Source: an uncultured Campylobacter sp.
GTDB lineage: Bacteria > Campylobacterota > Campylobacteria > Campylobacterales > Campylobacteraceae
Direction: 5' to 3'
Assembly: GCA_938036585.1 (NCBI GenBank)
Contig: CALHQN010000167.1
Span: 1 to 9,716 of the forward strand
DNA: 9,716 nt
Shown: piece by piece, positions 6,990 to 9,716 of the stretch
How the letters are laid out: every line of letters begins with the position of its first letter
Position numbering within the stretch: position 1 is the first letter of the stretch
Program-made: the position numbers and the translations under genes
Notes under the pieces: generated by a model
What the model was told of the DNA's origin: nothing
What the model saw: only the letters and a program-made list of their open reading frames with translations
The model's database searches: none

Positions 6990-7015
6990 GCGATGAAATT
7001 TTAAAATTTCATCGC
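6990..7015. repeat. 26-nt perfect palindrome between convergent thiG and Sel1 genes
   Basis: The half-site GCGATGAAATTTT is followed at once by its exact reverse complement. As RNA it would form a stem on either strand. Its position between thiG (plus) and the Sel1 gene (minus) suits a bidirectional terminator, though no U-run follows. It could also be a protein-binding site. Confidence 0.7.
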
Positions 7016-7040
7016 GCCAAAAGCCCTATTTATCGGCAGA

Positions 7041-7658
7041 CTATTTTAGTATGTCGTATTTATCGCAGTATTCTCGTAAATAGTCTTTTTCATAGTCTAA
7101 TAGCGCCGGGTCTTTTTTACCCATTTCGCAGGCTTTTTGATAGTATTGTGTCGCCATTGCTCTGTCGTTATTGGCTTCGAGACCTGAAGCAAAATTCCCG
7201 CAAGCTACCCAGCTCCCCGCATCGCAGGCTCTTCTGGCATATCCCATAGCCCGCGTCATATCCATTTTAACTCCTTTGCCATTTGCATACATATGACCTA
7301 AATTGTTGCAGCCGTCTGCGATTCCGCCGTCGCAAGCTTTATCGAATAGTTCGACAGCCTTTTTATAATCCTTTTTTACCCCTATGCCATTATCATACAT
7401 TGCTCCCAAATCCGAGCAAGCTGCATAATCGTTTCCATCGCAAGCTTTTTTAAAGTAGTAAAGCACTTTTTTATAGTCTCTATCGGATGCGTTTCCCCCG
7501 AATACGGTCGGATTTTGATAAAGAGCGCCGGCGTCACCGCAAGCTTCAATATTGCCTGCTTCGCAATTTTGCTCAAATTGTTTAACTTGCTCTTTGCTAA
7601 AAGTTATGCCAAAAGCCAAAGAGCCCAACAGGGCTAAACCTAAAATGATTTTTTTCAT
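7041..7658 (-). CDS. Secreted Sel1-repeat, cysteine-paired (Hcp-like) protein
   Basis: 205 residues. The first 17 or so form a signal peptide (MKKIILGLALLGSLAFG). The mature part consists of Sel1-like repeats, helix-turn-helix units of about 36 residues. Each carries two cysteines eight positions apart: C32/C40, C73/C81, C109/C117, C145/C153. The last pair, C177/C198, is wider spaced. This cross-linked Sel1 design is that of the Helicobacter cysteine-rich proteins (HcpA family), which are exported; enzymatic beta-lactamase annotations for them are weak. The repeat phrase LGAMYDNGIGVKKD / LGHMYANGKGVKMD is diagnostic. The start is backed by AAGGAGA (complement of 7663-7669). The gene is visibly AT-richer than the thi genes and lies on the opposite strand between thiG and thiH, suggesting a later insertion. 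Its partner or target is unknown. Confidence 0.88.
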   Translation of the reverse strand: MKKIILGLALLGSLAFGITFSKEQVKQFEQNCEAGNIEACGDAGALYQNPTVFGGNASDRDYKKVLYYFKKACDGNDYAACSDLGAMYDNGIGVKKDYKKAVELFDKACDGGIADGCNNLGHMYANGKGVKMDMTRAMGYARRACDAGSWVACGNFASGLEANNDRAMATQYYQKACEMGKKDPALLDYEKDYLREYCDKYDILK

Positions 7659-7682
7659 CGCTTCTCCTTAAAATTTTACGAA

Positions 7683-7688
7683 AGTATA
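7683..7688 (-). promoter_or_regulatory. Candidate -10 element for the Sel1 gene
   Basis: The minus strand reads GAATATACT, a TATACT box about 25 nt before the ATG with an A-rich spacer upstream. RNA would start near 7676, leaving a short leader that just includes the ribosome site. Pattern match only. Confidence 0.45.
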
Positions 7689-7727
7689 TTCTTTCGTCTT
7701 TTAATAATCACTAAAATTTAAAATGCG

Positions 7728-7755
7728 AACGGGGCGCTCCGTTTTAAAATTTTTT
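7728..7755 (+). terminator. Hairpin plus T-tracts between the divergent Sel1 and thiH promoters
   Basis: AACGGG (7728-7733) pairs with TCCGTT (7738-7743), closing on a G-U pair around GCGC, and is followed by TTAAAATTTTTT. It looks like a small intrinsic terminator reading rightward. No rightward gene ends nearby, so it may insulate the thiH promoter from read-through or be coincidental. Confidence 0.35.
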
Positions 7756-7768
7756 ACTGAAATCCTGC

Positions 7769-7774
7769 TAAAAT
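7769..7774 (+). promoter_or_regulatory. Candidate -10 element for thiH
   Basis: GCTAAAAT fits the gnTAnAAT pattern, with a T-rich stretch about 15 nt upstream. RNA would start near 7781, giving a leader of about 95 nt that contains the hairpin at 7805-7838. Confidence 0.45.
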
Positions 7775-7804
7775 GCGCTTCTAAACCAAACGAAAAGAAA
7801 CTTT

Positions 7805-7838
7805 GCGGCGCGTAAATTTACACGCAAAAACGTGCCGC
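7805..7838 (+). promoter_or_regulatory. 9-bp leader hairpin upstream of thiH
   Basis: GCGGCGCGT (7805-7813) pairs with ACGTGCCGC (7830-7838) with one G-U wobble around a 16-nt loop. No U-run follows immediately. It sits between the candidate promoter and the ribosome site AAGGAA (7862-7867), so it would be part of the thiH mRNA leader. Confidence 0.4.
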
Positions 7839-7877
7839 GTGGAATTTAAATGAAAATTTAAAAGGAAAATTTTAAAG

Positions 7878-9011
7878 ATGATGGGGACCGGCTATCTAGC
7901 GGGCATGGAGGATATCGGAAGCGAGACAATGGAGCGTACGCTCGCTCTGCGCGAGGGCTTTTGTGAGGAGGCGAGCGAGGCGGACGTGCAAAGAGCGATC
8001 GGCGCGAAAAATAGGGATCTGCGCGATTTTGCGGCGCTACTAAGCGTGCGTGCGGGCGAGCATTTGGAGCAGATCGCCCGTGTCGCAGCGCGCGAAAAAG
8101 CAGCGCATTTTGGCAGCAACATCGCCGTTTTCACGCCGATTTACATCTCAAACTACTGCGACAATCTGTGCGTTTACTGCGGCTTTAACTGCAAAAACAA
8201 AATCGCGCGCGCAAGGCTTGATGAGACGCAGCTAAAGGCGGAGTTTGAGGCGATAGCGGCGAGCGGGTTAGAAGAAATTTTGATACTCACGGGCGAGAGC
8301 GAGAAAAACAGCCCCGTGCGCTACATCGGGCGTGCCTGCGAGTTCGCGCGGCAGTATTTTAAGGTAATCGGCGTCGAAATTTATCCGCTAAACTCCGCCG
8401 ATTACGCTTATCTACACGCTTGCGGCGTCGATTTCGTCACCGTTTTTCAAGAAACCTACGACCCCGCGCGCTACGCGCAGCTGCATCTTGCGGGCAACAA
8501 GCGGGTTTTTGCGTATCGATTCGCAGCTCAAGAGCGCGCGATCAGAGGCGGTATGCGCGGTGTGGGCTTCGCGGCGCTTTTGGGGCTCGGAGACTTCCGC
8601 CGCGATGCCTTTGCCACGGGCGTGCACGCGTGGCTGCTTCAGCGAAAGTACCCGCGCGCCGAGATTGCTTTTTCGGTGCCGCGCCTGCGCCCGATCATCA
8701 ACAACGACAAAATAAACCCGAAGGACGTCGGCGAGCGCGAGCTGCTGCAGGTGATGTGCGCGTATCGGCTGCTGCTGCCAAGTGCGCAGATTACGATCTC
8801 TACGCGCGAGAGGGCGGGCTTCCGCGATAACGCGATCAGGATCGCGGCGAGCAAAATTTCGGCGGGCGTGAGCGTGGGTATCGGCGGGCACAGCGAGCAG
8901 AGGGGCGACGAGCAGTTCGAGATCAGCGATGCGCGCAGCGTAAGCGAGGTCTGCGAGGCGATCCGCGCAGGCGGGCTGCAGCCGTTGATGAGCGAGTATA
9001 TCTATGTGTGA
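7878..9011 (+). CDS. thiH: ThiH, radical SAM tyrosine lyase (2-iminoacetate synthase)
   Basis: 377 residues, normal for ThiH. The radical-SAM cluster motif C94-x3-C98-x2-C101 lies in SNYCDNLCVYCGFNCKN. It is followed by the GEseK-like ILTGESEKNSPVRYI, the ThiH-typical VTVFQETYDP (about 190-199), FAALLGLGDFRRDAF and SVPRLRPI. The enzyme uses S-adenosylmethionine and a 4Fe-4S cluster to cleave tyrosine into dehydroglycine (for ThiG) and p-cresol; this is the route used by oxygen-poor organisms in place of ThiO. The ATG at 7878 follows AAGGAA at about 10 nt; ATG codons at 7881 and 7905 are alternatives. It is separated from thiG by a terminator and an opposite-strand gene, so it probably has its own promoter. 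Its stop is overlapped by the next ORF (ATGTGTGA). Confidence 0.95.
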   Translation: MMGTGYLAGMEDIGSETMERTLALREGFCEEASEADVQRAIGAKNRDLRDFAALLSVRAGEHLEQIARVAAREKAAHFGSNIAVFTPIYISNYCDNLCVYCGFNCKNKIARARLDETQLKAEFEAIAASGLEEILILTGESEKNSPVRYIGRACEFARQYFKVIGVEIYPLNSADYAYLHACGVDFVTVFQETYDPARYAQLHLAGNKRVFAYRFAAQERAIRGGMRGVGFAALLGLGDFRRDAFATGVHAWLLQRKYPRAEIAFSVPRLRPIINNDKINPKDVGERELLQVMCAYRLLLPSAQITISTRERAGFRDNAIRIAASKISAGVSVGIGGHSEQRGDEQFEISDARSVSEVCEAIRAGGLQPLMSEYIYV

Positions 9012-9716
9012 GGCGCGAAATTTCGCCGCGTGCGCGGATGAAATTTATGACGCTAGACGCGAGATTTGGGGCACCAGGCTCGAGGGTGAATTTCGTGCTA
9101 CCCGGCGCGGAAATAAAATTTATGGCGCAAAATACTGCGCCGAATTTTACAGCGCCGCACATGGCGATAAAATTTATGGCGTTATGGCGGATAATAAAAT
9201 TTTAGGCACCGTGTTAGCGGGCGCGGTAAATTCCGAGTTTCAAAATTCGTGCGCGAATTTGAGGCCTAGGAACACATACGCGGATTTAAAATTTAAGGGC
9301 AGCGCAAATTCCAAGCCCAAGGGCGACTTAAATTCTAAATTTAAAAACAGCCCGAGCTTCAGGTTTTTATGCGGCGGCAATACAAAGCCGATAAAATCTA
9401 ATGGTTCGGCAGATTTGAACTCTAGCGGCGCGAACAAAATTTTAGCCTCTGTCTGGACGGGCAGAATTTTAAGCTCCGGCATCTCGGCTGTGGATTTAGT
9501 TTTCGATGCGGCGGCGAAGAATTTTATCTCTAGCGGCGCTGCGAGAATTTTAAGCTCTAGCGCGGAGGCGGGAATTTTGGCTTCAAGCCTGACGAATAAA
9601 ATTTTAAACCCTAGCGCTGCGGGTGAAATTTTAAAACCAAACGCTACGGGCAAAATTTTAAGCCCCGGTGCTGTGCCGTCCACGGACGCGGATTTTGGGC
9701 TTAAAGGAGCGGGCAG
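9004..9716 (+). CDS. ORF of tandem nonapeptide repeats, overlapping thiH; 3' end beyond window
   Basis: From ATG 9004, the first possible start after an in-frame stop, the frame stays open for 237 codons to the window edge. It begins MCEARNFAAC and overlaps the thiH stop by 8 nt, the same style as ABC-F/thiS, so coupled translation is plausible; there is no separate strong ribosome site. No signal peptide or membrane segment is seen. From about residue 10 the protein is a string of 9-residue units with K/E/R-I/F-L/Y as anchor: for example GNKIYGAKY, GDKIYGVMA, DNKILGTVL early, and ARILSSSAE, NKILNPSAA, GKILSPGAV late; middle units are more degenerate. I recognise no family. It could be a real repeat protein, an N-terminal extension of a downstream gene (thiE would be the usual next gene), or repeat DNA that merely stays open because its period is a multiple of three. 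Confidence 0.45.
   Translation, partial: MCEARNFAACADEIYDARREIWGTRLEGEFRATRRGNKIYGAKYCAEFYSAAHGDKIYGVMADNKILGTVLAGAVNSEFQNSCANLRPRNTYADLKFKGSANSKPKGDLNSKFKNSPSFRFLCGGNTKPIKSNGSADLNSSGANKILASVWTGRILSSGISAVDLVFDAAAKNFISSGAARILSSSAEAGILASSLTNKILNPSAAGEILKPNATGKILSPGAVPSTDADFGLKGAG
9031..9702. repeat. Degenerate 27-bp tandem repeat array
   Basis: About 25 units of 27 bp, each typically with an AAATTT/AATTTTA core followed by a G+C-rich half. The clearest run is 9433-9675 (nine units starting at 9433, 9460, 9487, 9514, 9541, 9568, 9595, 9622, 9649). Another clear block is 9082-9216. The anchor position slips by one codon between the two blocks, and one unit near 9058 is short. The array continues toward the window edge. 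Confidence 0.7.

Noticed and set aside
9008..9205. 65-codon plus-strand ORF after thiH
   Set aside because: Another frame of the same repeats; low complexity, shorter, and lies inside the 9004 frame.
9240..9683. 147-codon minus-strand ORF opposite the repeat array
   Set aside because: It has no ribosome site and no thiH coupling; a 27-bp period keeps it open automatically. The plus-strand frame at 9004 is longer and overlaps thiH, though the minus frame cannot be fully excluded.
9031..9702. CRISPR array or RTX repeats
   Set aside because: The 27-bp units are contiguous and degenerate with no spacers, so not CRISPR; the 9-residue units lack the GGxGxD pattern of RTX.

Overview
The window looks like chromosome from a relatively G+C-rich Campylobacter-type bacterium (Campylobacterota). 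Three things point there: a YbiT-type ABC-F gene overlapping thiS, a thiS-thiF-thiG-thiH set with the anaerobic tyrosine lyase ThiH and a family-2 ThiF, and a Helicobacter/Campylobacter-style cysteine-paired Sel1-repeat secreted protein. An oral species of the gracilis/rectus/showae sort fits, but the species cannot be fixed from sequence alone. Coding regions are about half G+C, yet the hexamer AAATTT is extraordinarily common (about 75 copies by hand count), especially between genes.

Layout: 1-138 is the AT-rich 3' end of an aminotransferase gene. It is followed by a small secreted cysteine-containing protein (157-543) and a CDF-family metal exporter with a manganese-type site (564-1691). 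A 209-nt leader with a promoter and a two-level hairpin precedes the ABC-F gene (1901-3493), which overlaps thiS (3486-3689) by 8 nt. Then come a 985-nt gene-free spacer, thiF (4675-5469), a 523-nt gene-free spacer and thiG (5993-6754) with a good intrinsic terminator. On the minus strand lies a secreted Sel1-repeat gene (7041-7658). Divergent from it is thiH (7878-9011), whose stop is overlapped by an ORF that starts at 9004 and stays open to the window edge (237 codons), built from degenerate 27-bp / 9-residue tandem repeats.

How the genes work together: ThiF adenylates the C-terminal Gly-Gly tail of ThiS, which then carries sulfur. ThiH cleaves tyrosine to dehydroglycine. ThiG joins dehydroglycine, ThiS-thiocarboxylate sulfur and deoxyxylulose phosphate into the thiazole phosphate of thiamine. 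The complete thiazole-assembly set is present but is unusually spread out, with long AAATTT-rich spacers, what look like separate promoters and leader hairpins, and a foreign-looking gene on the opposite strand. No TPP riboswitch was recognised.

Most notable: (1) the unflagged nonapeptide-repeat ORF after thiH; (2) the extreme excess of AAATTT/RAATTY and of the 10-mer AATTTTAAGC, which may relate to the RAATTY mark used for DNA discrimination in Campylobacter transformation; (3) long near-perfect palindromes centred on AAATTTTAAAATTT; (4) strong leader hairpins upstream of the ABC-F gene, thiF and thiH.
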